Part shown: one piece after another, positions 53,027 through 61,062 of the stretch | Layout: each line of letters starts with the position of its first letter | Numbering within the stretch: position 1 is the stretch's first letter | DNA from: Spirosoma profusum | GTDB taxonomy: Bacteria > Bacteroidota > Bacteroidia > Cytophagales > Spirosomataceae | Direction: 5' to 3' | NCBI RefSeq assembly: GCF_014699005.1 | Contig: NZ_JACWZY010000030.1 | Location: 46,290 to 110,289, forward strand | Length of the DNA: 64,000 nucleotides | Translations under genes and position numbers: made by a program | The notes under the pieces: model-generated | Told to the model about the DNA's origin: nothing | The model's input: the letters and a program-made list of their open reading frames with translations, nothing else | The model's database searches: none

Positions 53027-54202
53027 CTAGAGTTTTTCTATAACAATAGCTGAGGCCCCACCGCCCCCGTTACAGATGCCGACGGCTCCGTAGCGGCCCC
53101 CAGTCTGCTGTAATACGTTGGTCAACGTAGTGACGATACGTGCGCCTGAAGCACCCAGCGGATGGCCAATGGAAACGGCTCCACCAAACACATTCATTTT
53201 TTCCTGCGCTATATCGAGCACTTTGCTAAATGCCAGTGGCACTACCGCAAAAGCTTCGTTTACTTCAAAGAAATCAATATCCCTGGCTTTCAAACCGGCT
53301 CGTTCGAGGGCTAATGGCACCGCTTTGGTTGGAGCAGTTGTAAACCACTCAGGTTCCTGTTCAGCGTCAGCATAAGCCAGAATTCGGGCAATCGGCTTAA
53401 GCCCAAGTTCATCGGCTTTCTTCTGACTCATGATAACAAGCGCCGAGGCCCCGTCGCTGATAGGCGACGAACTGGCCGCTGTGACAGTTCCGTCAGTTGT
53501 AAAGGCCGCTCTCAGCGACGGGATTTTGTCATAAATGACGTTTTTATACTCTTCGTCCTCGTTCACGATAATCGCTCCTTTACGTCCCGGAACTTCCACG
53601 GGGATGATTTCGGCACCGAATCGGCCACTCTGCGTGCTGGCTTCGGCCCTGCGATATGATTGTACCGTATAATCATCCTGTTCCTCACGACTGATGGCAT
53701 ATTTTTGGGCTGTTTGATCAGCAAAAACACCCATAGCACATTGGTCGTAAGCATCAACTAACCCATCGCGGGCAAGACCATCCACGAGTTCGGCGTTGCC
53801 GTATTTATAGCCAAAACGAGCTTTAGGGACGTAGTAGGGTGCATTTGACATGCTCTCCATACCACCTGCCACCACTACATCGGCCTGCCCCAACTCAATA
53901 GCCTGTGCAGCCAGCATAATAGACTTAGTGCCCGATGCGCATACTTTATTAATAGTTGTGCAGGGAATGTTAGGCGGTAAGCCCGCCTTAAGGGCGGCCT
54001 GCTTGGCGGGAGCCTGTCCGAGGTTGGCCGACACTACGTTACCCATGTAGACTTCCTGCACGAGTTCGGGCGCTACGTTGGCTCGACTGAGTGCCCCACG
54101 AATGGCCACTGCTCCCAGTTCGATTGCCGAAAGGCTGGCTAAAGCTCCTCCGAAACTACCGATGGGTGTTCGCACAGCCGAAATAATAACTACTTCATTC
54201 AT
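53027..54202 (-). CDS. Acetyl-CoA acetyltransferase (thiolase)
   Basis: This 391-residue type II thiolase has the nucleophile Cys in NKVCASGTKSIMLA (about 88), NEAFAVVPLAFSKVL, the base His in SIGHPLGASGARIV (about 348), and the second Cys in GICNGGGGASAIVIE (about 378). It condenses or cleaves acetoacetyl-CoA (AtoB/PhaA-like). The length is standard. It is preceded on the minus strand by the Bat genes only 25 bp away, but they are unrelated in function. Confidence 0.95.
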   Translation of the reverse strand: MNEVVIISAVRTPIGSFGGALASLSAIELGAVAIRGALSRANVAPELVQEVYMGNVVSANLGQAPAKQAALKAGLPPNIPCTTINKVCASGTKSIMLAAQAIELGQADVVVAGGMESMSNAPYYVPKARFGYKYGNAELVDGLARDGLVDAYDQCAMGVFADQTAQKYAISREEQDDYTVQSYRRAEASTQSGRFGAEIIPVEVPGRKGAIIVNEDEEYKNVIYDKIPSLRAAFTTDGTVTAASSSPISDGASALVIMSQKKADELGLKPIARILAYADAEQEPEWFTTAPTKAVPLALERAGLKARDIDFFEVNEAFAVVPLAFSKVLDIAQEKMNVFGGAVSIGHPLGASGARIVTTLTNVLQQTGGRYGAVGICNGGGGASAIVIEKL

Positions 54203-54227
54203 AGTTCAATACGTATTAACACTACGT

Positions 54228-54923
54228 CTACCAGCGATTTCCTTCCGTCGACGGCTTGTTTGCTGAACGCCGGGCCGACTGAGTTAGAGCATAGGGCAAA
54301 TCATCGCCCCGCATGGCATCGAGCAGTTGCATGGCCTGTGCTTCGTTTAGGTTCAGACGCCGAAACCGACGTAACAGATCATCCTGTCGCTCCGAGCGCT
54401 CTACCTGCTGCCCGCCCGTTGGAACGAGTTTGGTGGTTGTCTGCTGTTGTTGTTTCTGATTTTTTTTTGGAGACCTGGATTTCGCTTTTCGACCCGAATA
54501 ATATTTCTTTACCAACTCAAAATTATAGCGGGCTGGTTCATTTCCTGGATTTTCCAGAAGGGCTTCCTGAAATAAGGCCAGCGCGGTAGTACTATCACCC
54601 TCCAGACAGGCTAATACGCCCAACTGATGTGCCGCCGACGTCCGTAATTCGGGACTTCCTGACCGAAGCAATGATTCGTACTCCGAACGGGCTTTCTGGT
54701 ATTGTTTCAACTGGAAATAAGTATGTCCCAGATTTAATCTGACGCCCGGATCAGGGATGGCGGAGGTTTGGTTGAGCCGCATATACAACCCTAACGCGCG
54801 CCGGAAATTGCCGACCTGATACGCTTTTTGCGCTTCCTGACGTGCCTGATTATTCTGCGAAATCTGGTTCGCCGGAAATAGCTCGGGCCACAAAAACCAA
54901 GCAGTGATAAGTAGGTAAATCAT
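54228..54923 (-). CDS. TPR protein of the Bat aerotolerance type (BatC-like)
   Basis: This 231-residue protein has an N-terminal hydrophobic anchor (MIYLLITAWFLWPELF) and three TPR motifs (about 30-135: VGNFRRALGLYMRLN, LGHTYFQLKQYQKARSEYES, SAAHQLGVLACLEGDSTTALALFQEA). A Lys/Gln-rich low-complexity linker follows. The tail DLLRRFRRLNLNEAQAMQLLDAMR is typical of BatC-like proteins. It acts in the periplasm with the VWA protein encoded upstream. Confidence 0.82.
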   Translation of the reverse strand: MIYLLITAWFLWPELFPANQISQNNQARQEAQKAYQVGNFRRALGLYMRLNQTSAIPDPGVRLNLGHTYFQLKQYQKARSEYESLLRSGSPELRTSAAHQLGVLACLEGDSTTALALFQEALLENPGNEPARYNFELVKKYYSGRKAKSRSPKKNQKQQQQTTTKLVPTGGQQVERSERQDDLLRRFRRLNLNEAQAMQLLDAMRGDDLPYALTQSARRSANKPSTEGNRW

Positions 54924-55024
54924 ACGTTAGTAAAAACGGGCTTGTCTAGTATATTCAACGCTTCGAAACGCTGATTTACCAAAAGAACCGAGCCCCAAAA
55001 ATAACCGGAAACCTTGACATGAAC

Positions 55025-55987
55025 TCACAGTCGAAACGTTCGAATTGTTACAATCAGGTCGAGAGCTAGTAAAGTAAGAGCAACCATCAGAAAATAATAG
55101 TATTTATTAGTCGACACGGCTATCCGGCGCTGATCAACTGAACGGCCTTTCAGATCGCGCACTACGTTGGCTAACTCATTTACATATTGACCACTTGCAT
55201 CGGCTTCCAGATAATGCCCACGTGTGTCGCGAGCCAGGTCTTGCAAGAATGAACGGTTAAGTCGCGTTCGAACAATCTGCTTGTCATCGTCGCGAACAAA
55301 ATCGCGACCGTTACGTATGGGGGCCCCCGTTTCTGTACCAATGCCTACTGTCAAAACGGTTAACCCCTGCGACCGAAGCTGGGACAGAAGGGTTCGTTCA
55401 CAGGGGGAAAAGTTTTCGCCATCGCTGAATACGATAATTGATTTTACGCTTAGGCGGGCCGATGGATCGGTGAGCAGCTTCTGGCGGGCCAATTCAAGCG
55501 CACTGCACAAATTGGCCCCTCCCGAGGGAGAAGCATTGGTACGTACCTCCCGAATAAACTGTTTAAGCGCATCGTGGTCGGCCGTGAGGGGCGATAAGAC
55601 AAATGGAATGTTTGCCGCTAGAATTAGCCCAAACCGATTGGTGGGCAACGTATCACAAAGTTGCTGAACATCATACTTAATACGTTCTAAACGGGTTGGC
55701 ATTACGTCGCTCGCATCCATCGACCGCGAAATATCAACAACCAGAAACGTATCGCGGTCGGTAGTAACAAGATCTCCTTCAGTTTCTCCAAACGAGGGGC
55801 CTAGTAAGGCGATAATCAATAATGTTAGATAACTTCCCCGCAAAAAAAACTTAGGTACTACGCCCCATGCCAATGTATTAAGCTGTGCGGCCAACCGAAA
55901 AGTACGCCATACGTAGAGTGTGTAGAGGCCAACGAATAAGCCAATAAAAATAAATTCGGCACGGGTAAAAGAATACAGCCAGTTCAT
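55025..55987 (-). CDS. VWA-domain membrane protein, BatA/BatB type
   Basis: This 320-residue protein has two N-terminal membrane helices, a von Willebrand A domain (about 85-270) and a C-terminal helix (YYYFLMVALTLLALDLIVTI). The MIDAS metal site is DTFLVVDISRSMDASDV, with GGANLCSALELA and VFSDGENFSP completing it. Bat proteins are linked to oxidative-stress tolerance in Bacteroidota and are encoded next to a MoxR ATPase. Neither MoxR, BatD nor a second VWA gene is present here; the next upstream features are the tRNAs. Confidence 0.88.
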   Translation of the reverse strand: MNWLYSFTRAEFIFIGLFVGLYTLYVWRTFRLAAQLNTLAWGVVPKFFLRGSYLTLLIIALLGPSFGETEGDLVTTDRDTFLVVDISRSMDASDVMPTRLERIKYDVQQLCDTLPTNRFGLILAANIPFVLSPLTADHDALKQFIREVRTNASPSGGANLCSALELARQKLLTDPSARLSVKSIIVFSDGENFSPCERTLLSQLRSQGLTVLTVGIGTETGAPIRNGRDFVRDDDKQIVRTRLNRSFLQDLARDTRGHYLEADASGQYVNELANVVRDLKGRSVDQRRIAVSTNKYYYFLMVALTLLALDLIVTIRTFRL

Positions 55988-56089
55988 TCTGAGCAGGTAT
56001 CGGACTGATGCTGAGTCAGAAAAGACTGACGGCAGTACACATCAGGAAAGACGAAATTAGCGATTATAAAAAGATTTTACAGGTTGGCT

Positions 56090-56121
56090 CTTGCTGAAAA
56101 CGTTGAATACTTCTATCTTTG
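56090..56121 (+). promoter_or_regulatory. Promoter of the tRNA pair
   Basis: CTTG (56090-56093) and, after 20 nt, TATCTTTG (56114-56121) match the TTTG / TAnnTTTG pattern. Transcription would begin about 56128, shortly before the tRNA-Ser. Confidence 0.7.
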
Positions 56122-56155
56122 TGTCCCAATCGTTCAAGAAAGACAGATTGGCTTC

Positions 56156-56242
56156 GGAGAGATGCCTGAGAGGCCGAAAGGAACAGTTTGCTAAACTGTC
56201 GTACTGGTAACGGTACCGAGGGTTCGAATCCCTCTCTCTCCG
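56156..56242 (+). tRNA. tRNA-Ser (anticodon GCT)
   Basis: The acceptor arms GGAGAGA and TCTCTCC pair fully. The anticodon stem ACAGT/ACTGT encloses TTGCTAA, giving GCT. A long variable arm (GTACTGGTAACGGTAC region) and the T arm GAGGG-TTCGAAT-CCCTC are typical of tRNA-Ser. CCA is not encoded. Confidence 0.97.
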
Positions 56243-56330
56243 CAGGAAAATAAGTTATAAGGTTATATAGTTTTAAAGTGGGTGTATGCGCAAGCAACTT
56301 TACAAACTGTAAAACTTTACAACTCCTTTT

Positions 56331-56404
56331 CGGGGTGTAGCGTAGCCCGGTATCGCGCCTGCTTTGGGAGCAGGAGGTCGTAGGTTCGAATCCTGCCACC
56401 CCGA
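56331..56404 (+). tRNA. tRNA-Pro (anticodon TGG)
   Basis: CGGGGTG pairs with CACCCCG, the anticodon stem CCTGC/GCAGG encloses TTTGGGA (anticodon TGG), and the T arm contains GGTTCGAATCC. CCA is not encoded. It lies 88 bp after tRNA-Ser and is followed by a short AT-rich hairpin (AGCCAGT / ACTGGCT) with a T-run, probably the terminator of the pair. Confidence 0.97.
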
Positions 56405-56411
56405 CACTGAA

Positions 56412-56452
56412 AATCAGCCAGTTAGCTTAATCGCTGACTGGCTTTTTTCTTG
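56412..56452 (+). terminator. Terminator of the tRNA operon
   Basis: CAGCCAGTTAGC and GCGACTGGCT-type arms enclose TTAATC and are followed by TTTTTTC, 8 bp after tRNA-Pro. Confidence 0.75.
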
Positions 56453-56476
56453 TTGGTTTGCATTTTAGGGACTAAC

Positions 56477-56646
56477 CTGGATCAAGGACAATACTTGTGG
56501 AGGGCGTTGCATTTTTCTAGGTTTGTGTGTTTGATCAAACCGAGCTGTTTTAGAAAGTTTCTTACCCCTAGTCGAATACCGGATCAAATCCAAAAGTTGT
56601 GGAGGGCGTTGTATTTACGGCTTATTCGTTTGTCAGTTTATCAAAC
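56477..56646. repeat. Imperfect direct repeat, about 102-bp period
   Basis: Two copies, 56477-56540 and 56579-56646, share GGATCAA, then TTGTGGAGGGCGTTG followed by nATTT, and end in ATCAAAC. The core is identical (56495-56509 and 56597-56611). No gene covers them; they could be tandem binding sites or the remains of a duplicated element next to the tRNAs. Confidence 0.65.
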
Positions 56647-56796
56647 TTCTAGAGGTGATGAATAAAAACAGCGGCTGTTCAAAAAACGCACCTAAACTGA
56701 TGTAGCAATTCTTTGACCTGACTAGCGTGGGGATTCGCTACTACATTATGCTGGGCTTCTTGCGGAGATTCACTACCGTTTTCATCAAACGGGCGT

Positions 56797-56942
56797 GGCT
56801 GTTGCACAACTCACTCAAATGAGTAGGTAAGGGTGAAATTCAGGCAATTCGGGTCTTTTCGTATACTGAATGGCTGATTTCTGAACCCATCAGCAACCAG
56901 ATTTGCGGTCAAGGCATGGTTCAAAATAGTTGTGCAACAGCC
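56797..56942. mobile_element. 146-bp MITE-like insertion with 8-bp target duplication
   Basis: GGCTGTTGCACAACT at the left end has its exact complement at the right end (15-bp terminal inverted repeats). ACGGGCGT occurs directly before (56789-56796) and after (56943-56950), as expected for an 8-bp target-site duplication. The interior is too short for a transposase, so this is a non-autonomous derivative or MITE. Similar outer sequences, GCTGTT near 56673 and AACAGC near 56963, hint that it sits inside an older element. Confidence 0.8.
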
Positions 56943-57065
56943 ACGGGCGTTTTGAGAAACAGCTATACACTTTATTGCTGACCCGCTGCACTTTTAAAGT
57001 CCTCAAACGCTTTTACGTTATACTCCGGATAGGATTCGCTGCATTCAATAGATAAATCAAATAAG

Positions 57066-57692
57066 TCAATCCCGAACGCAACGAACAGATTCTGCGTAAG
57101 AAACAGAGCCAGGGAAACGGAACGCTTTTGTTTTAAGTGGTTTTTCCCCGGGGCCACCATAACTAAAGTTCCATTCCCAGGCTTTACCCTCCTCACCCGT
57201 GAGTGTGGACGTCCACCAGAAACCCATAACACTCATCACCTCATAAAGATTATTTCTGCGAATACCTCCAGGAAGAGCGTCAAACCCGCTACTGTTAGTA
57301 CCATTGCCGTCTTCCGCCCAGCCACTGACGCTTTTCAGGGCTTCGCCAGCCTTGTCGGTTCCGCCAAATTTAGTCACCAGCATAGACCATTCGCCATCCC
57401 TTGCTAAATGCCAACCGCTGGGGCAGCCTTTTTTCGCTGCTTCCCAGGTGTAAAGCAAGCCGAGCTCTTTTCGATTGCTCTCTTTGTCATCATAAGCATA
57501 GCTACCTTCAACTTTGTAGTTCAGGTTTTGGGCCATCCAGGTAACCGTAGTGTCAGTCAAAGCATTTTTAAAGCTGAACGTTTTATACGTTTGCCCATCG
57601 CGTGAGTCGGTAAAAGTGCCGGTGGATTGGGCAATGCCTGCCTGAGTAAAAAACAAAGTAACCAGTAGAGTAAGGATGAGCTGTTTTATCAT
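57066..57692 (-). CDS. FISUMP-domain secreted protein
   Basis: This 208-residue protein has a signal peptide (MIKQLILTLLVTLFFTQAGIAQ) and the Fibrobacter succinogenes major paralogous domain: FTDSRDGQTYKTF, WMAQNLNYKVEGSY, LGLLYTWEAAKKGCPSGWHLARDGEWSML, FDALPGGIRRNNLY, WWTST and a final SVRCVRD. Such proteins are surface exposed or secreted in Bacteroidota and Fibrobacteres; the function is unknown. I chose ATG 57692. Its nearest neighbours are the MITE and a 0.5-kb empty region. Confidence 0.88.
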   Translation of the reverse strand: MIKQLILTLLVTLFFTQAGIAQSTGTFTDSRDGQTYKTFSFKNALTDTTVTWMAQNLNYKVEGSYAYDDKESNRKELGLLYTWEAAKKGCPSGWHLARDGEWSMLVTKFGGTDKAGEALKSVSGWAEDGNGTNSSGFDALPGGIRRNNLYEVMSVMGFWWTSTLTGEEGKAWEWNFSYGGPGEKPLKTKAFRFPGSVSYAESVRCVRD

Positions 57693-57734
57693 ATTTGGTT
57701 CGGTTTGTATAAAAGTGTTGTTAAAACTCCCCAC

Positions 57735-58145
57735 AGAAAGTGTGAACCAAAACCATCACTAAAGCACATACATGCAGGAGTTTAGTCATTTCGCTTTGTT
57801 TTCAAGGATTTCAACCACTGCGCTGGGCCGCCATTGCGGTGGAACGCAAAGCTAAAAGGTTGTATTCTGTCGTCCGTTAATGAGCTGTAAAAGAAGGTTA
57901 ACGAAATGTAAAAGCAGCCGCTTCGGCGCAGGGCGGCCTGTGTCGTCCGATTTTACGGACTGCTGTGGATTTTTGCCATTAAGCAATTGTCCATAATTTA
58001 CAAATATGTTGCCTATACAACGGTCTCGCAAAAACGCTGGTTTATAAACGGACTACCAACGTCATTGGTTGTTACTATTCCTGGTGTATGGGCGACTTGC
58101 TTGATTCCAGCGGTTACGTATTTCCTTCTTGAGCCTGTCTGTTGA
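57735..58145. other. Intergenic stretch without recognised gene
   Basis: About 400 bp without a supported frame. It contains GGGCCGCCATTGCGGTGGAACGC near 57830 and a second GC-rich patch near 57925, in an otherwise AT-rich context. Apart from probable promoter of the FISUMP gene nothing else is seen. Confidence 0.5.
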
Positions 58146-58174
58146 CAAAAAAAGCCACACGAAGAGGTGTGGCT
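58146..58174 (-). terminator. Terminator of DUF4142 gene
   Basis: AGCCACAC and GTGTGGCT enclose a GAAGAG loop, and on the minus strand they are followed by seven T. It lies 32 bp after the DUF4142 stop. Confidence 0.85.
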
Positions 58175-58205
58175 CAAAAACAAACCGTAAGGCTAACCGA
58201 TTCGG

Positions 58206-58793
58206 TTAGCTGCCCAGTTGACCTAAAATCTGTTTGGTCAGGGCCACATGCTCTTTAAAGACGGCCAGCGCCAGGGTGGCCAGATGCCGCGTCTGGCTTT
58301 CGGCGGGGCTGGTTTTACCCATTGATTTCGTTAAATAATCCTGAGCCAAATCCCGCAAAAATTCATGATTTTCGAGTTGGTCCTGAATATACGTCTTGTC
58401 AAAAGCAGCGCCTGTTGTGGTCTTGATTTTGGTCAGTGTAGCCTGAGCTTTGGCATTCATGGCTGGTACGGGGGTACCCAGATCTTTGAGCACCGACGTA
58501 ACAGCCTTAGCCTCTTCCAACTCAAAGCCCGCGAACTCCTTCGCGTATTTATTAGCCGCTTTACCCACCGCAATCTGACTGGTGACCAGCGACAGCTCGG
58601 CCGGGCCAATAACCTTTTGACGAAATTCTTTTTCCGTGGCTGCCATCGGTGAATCATCCACGGGGTTGGCCGCTTCGCTGATGAGCGATGTTAGTAAGGA
58701 GGCCAGTAAGGGCATACCAGCCCGTAGGGTCATCGTACTGGCTATCGACTTTTTAAAAAAATCTCTGCGGGGTGTTGGTTCAATCGATTTCAT
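58206..58793 (-). CDS. DUF4142 protein with Tat-type signal
   Basis: This 195-residue protein begins MKSIEPTPRRDFFKKSIAS, with a twin-arginine motif (RRDFFKK), then a hydrophobic stretch (MPLLASLLTSLISEAA). The mature part is helical: KEFRQKVIGPAELSLVTSQIAVGKAANKYAKEFAGFELEEAKAV and FDKTYIQDQLENHEFLRDL match the DUF4142 ferritin-like four-helix pattern. It should be exported, possibly folded, to the periplasm. I chose ATG 58793. A metal-binding role is possible but ligands are not certain. Confidence 0.88.
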   Translation of the reverse strand: MKSIEPTPRRDFFKKSIASTMTLRAGMPLLASLLTSLISEAANPVDDSPMAATEKEFRQKVIGPAELSLVTSQIAVGKAANKYAKEFAGFELEEAKAVTSVLKDLGTPVPAMNAKAQATLTKIKTTTGAAFDKTYIQDQLENHEFLRDLAQDYLTKSMGKTSPAESQTRHLATLALAVFKEHVALTKQILGQLGS

Positions 58794-59148
58794 AGAGCTT
58801 GTTTGCGACGGATTTACGACTCCGTAAATCACCCTGTAAACGGATTGGCCCGTATCCTGTTTACAGCCTCTTCTAAATCGGTCCGAATAGTACCGTTTGC
58901 TCATTTATGCCTCTGGCTAGGTGCTTGTCGTTTATTGCCGTTGCTTTCGTTTACTGACCCCATCTCCCTAAATGATCTGACCGTTGTGTTCCGTGAAGGT
59001 GAATTTGCAACGCTAAACTGGACTTTGAAATCATACGGACTGTCCAGTCTAGCTTACCCTGGACAGTCCTCCTGCGCTAAACCATCTGTACTGGTAGCCG
59101 TTCATAGGAGGTTGAGTTACTCAGCGCACAGGTACGATTTACTAACCA
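58794..59148. other. Intergenic region between divergent genes with perfect hairpin
   Basis: About 350 bp hold no supported gene. A perfect 11-bp stem, GGACTGTCCAG at 59037-59047 and CTGGACAGTCC at 59059-59069, is a possible operator or attenuator for the hydrolase gene that starts 80 bp later. Confidence 0.5.
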
Positions 59149-60066
59149 ATGCATATGACTATGAATTATGTCCGGCGTGGAACCGGCAAACCACTCTTAT
59201 TGCTCCATGGTCTGGGGAGTTCGCTAAAGGTTTGGGATCTGATTATGGATGAGTTGGCCACCCAGCGGGATGTGATTGCCATAGATTTACCCGGTTTCGG
59301 TCAGTCACCGGCCCTACTGGGAGAGGTATCCATTCCCACCCTGGCCGATGCAGTAACCGACTTTTTAACCCAGCACCAACTGCTGGGTATCGATGCCGTA
59401 GGCAATTCGATGGGGGCCCGGCTGGTGCTCGAACTCGCCCGGCGGGGCCAGGTGGTCGGTGCTGTTGTATCCTTGGATCCGGGTGGATTCTGGCAAGGCT
59501 GGCAGGTGGCCTATTTCTACCAGTCAGTTCGGCTATCGGCACAATTATCCAGGCTTATCCAACCGATCTTACCGCCCCTGGTCAGCAATCCGGTGAGCCG
59601 AACGGTGCTGTTTGCTCAATTTTCGGCCCATCCCTGGACAATACCAGCCCGAGTAGCCCTTCATGAATTTCGGGAGTTTTTACCCACCCCCAGCTTTACC
59701 AAGCTGCTGGATAGTCTGGCCCATGGCCCTCCACAGCAGGGAGCATCCCTTGGTTCCATTCCGAACCTGGTCATTGGTTGGGGTCGTCAGGACCGGATTT
59801 GTCCGCCCAGTCAGTCTGAATTGGCCCTGAAGTTGTTTCCTGACGCTCAGCTACACTGGTTTTCGAATTGTGGCCACGTTCCGCAATTGGATGTGCCGGC
59901 TGAAACGATTGCGCTGATTCTGGCGGTCACGGATGGCTGCTATGAACCACAATCCCAACTCCCTCCTGCGACAAAAGCGTCAGCGGTGACAGAAAACGTC
60001 TTGATTGGATTGGGTGTTGGGGTGCTGTTGGTGGGCCTATTGCTCACTTTTGGTATCAAAAGATAA
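59149..60066 (+). CDS. Alpha/beta hydrolase with C-terminal membrane tail
   Basis: This 305-residue protein has the alpha/beta hydrolase order: LLLLHGLGSSLKVWD (oxyanion HG), IDLPGFGQSP, the nucleophile in VGNSMGARLVLE, Asp in IGWGRQDRICPP and His in NCGHVPQLDVP. The last 22 residues (VLIGLGVGVLLVGLLLTFGIKR) form a hydrophobic helix with a basic end, an unusual tail anchor. Three in-frame ATG (59149, 59155, 59161) are possible starts. The substrate is unknown. Confidence 0.85.
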   Translation: MHMTMNYVRRGTGKPLLLLHGLGSSLKVWDLIMDELATQRDVIAIDLPGFGQSPALLGEVSIPTLADAVTDFLTQHQLLGIDAVGNSMGARLVLELARRGQVVGAVVSLDPGGFWQGWQVAYFYQSVRLSAQLSRLIQPILPPLVSNPVSRTVLFAQFSAHPWTIPARVALHEFREFLPTPSFTKLLDSLAHGPPQQGASLGSIPNLVIGWGRQDRICPPSQSELALKLFPDAQLHWFSNCGHVPQLDVPAETIALILAVTDGCYEPQSQLPPATKASAVTENVLIGLGVGVLLVGLLLTFGIKR

Positions 60067-60249
60067 GGTCAATGCTGATCAAGTAGGTGTCGATCTGGGA
60101 GTGCTGACCATATTCCTCACGGACTTACTGGATAAGGGGAAATTAAAACCTTGAACAAACTACTTGACTAGTTGTGTACTAAATCTCACAAAAACCTCCT
60201 GATTGAGTCGAGAGAAACTTACCGTGATGCCTCAATATTCGGTGGAATT

Positions 60250-60687
60250 TTAGGCCGACTTGGGTACAGCCACGATCAACCTCCATTTCCGTTGGTCCCA
60301 GAAATGGTGCCAGACCCCATCCTCATCCGCCTTATAAAAGCCGGATTTCCGCTCATGCTTTCCCGGTTCAATGAGGGTCCAGCAATCTCCTTTCAGTAAG
60401 CCACACAGCTTGTGTATTGTACCCGCCTGTACCTCGTGAGTTGTCCCAGGTAGGCGCTTCACTGTAGTCAAGGCAAACGTTCCATCGTCTTTTAGCTCCG
60501 CAACGATCTCAGCGTATCCGCCCGATAAAATGGTACTGCGAAAGGGCCATGGGTGGTCATGAAACAGCTCGTCGTTAGCCGCCGTAAAATGATGCAATAC
60601 CCGGCCATCGCCCAGGTGATATTTGGTAAACGTTTTATTCATTCGCTCAACGCGAACGATGCCTTCCGGGGTTGAATATGATTGCAT
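60250..60687 (-). CDS. Small cupin-like hypothetical protein
   Basis: This 145-residue protein has LHHFTAANDELFHDHPWPFRSTILSGGYAEIVAE and HEVQAGTIHKLCGL then WTLIEPGKHERKSGFY, the order of a double-stranded beta-helix cupin with candidate metal ligands HDH and His. Similar short proteins occur in phages and integrated elements, where their role is unknown. It is isolated, on the minus strand, between genes of the opposite strand. Confidence 0.7.
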   Translation of the reverse strand: MQSYSTPEGIVRVERMNKTFTKYHLGDGRVLHHFTAANDELFHDHPWPFRSTILSGGYAEIVAELKDDGTFALTTVKRLPGTTHEVQAGTIHKLCGLLKGDCWTLIEPGKHERKSGFYKADEDGVWHHFWDQRKWRLIVAVPKSA

Positions 60688-60834
60688 ACATTTCGTTTAG
60701 CCTGAGCATTTGGACGCCTTACAGGCTGTCCTGACTACTACAAAAAGCAGTATTTGAATTAAAGACAAATCTGGGTATGGCGCAGTTCATAAGCTACGGA
60801 TTGAGTTGAACAGGTATTAAATTTAAAAGGGACA

Positions 60835-60971
60835 TTCTCAAAATACCCTCCTTCATGAGACGTTAGAATTTGCCCAGTCAAAGTACGTGTGATTTCGGCC
60901 AGCCTTAATTTAGATCGATTAGTTGCCACATCAAGTTACGTAACAGTGGACACTGGGTTCCAGCAGAATTC
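60835..60971 (+). promoter_or_regulatory. Upstream region of isochorismatase-like gene with shared motifs
   Basis: TTCTCAAAATACCCTCCTT (60835-60853) recurs with two differences at 62857-62875, before the AraC-type gene. TAACAGTGG then TTCCAGCAGAATTC (60941-60971) recurs at 62126-62150 before the cupin gene. The shared words suggest common control of the three transcription units. Confidence 0.5.
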
Positions 60972-61062
60972 CACTCACTAACAAATACTTAAATAAGTGC
61001 CAATCAATCAGAGAATTATATATATTAGCTGTATAAAGCACCAAATTTTAGTATTCATCAAT

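Noticed and set aside
56064..56399. 111-codon minus-strand frame containing protein-like text similar to annotated artefacts
   Set aside because: It runs antisense through both tRNA genes, a well-known source of false predictions.
58803..59252. 149-codon plus-strand frame before the alpha/beta hydrolase
   Set aside because: No recognisable domain, overlaps the hydrolase start in another frame, and spans a hairpin-containing spacer.
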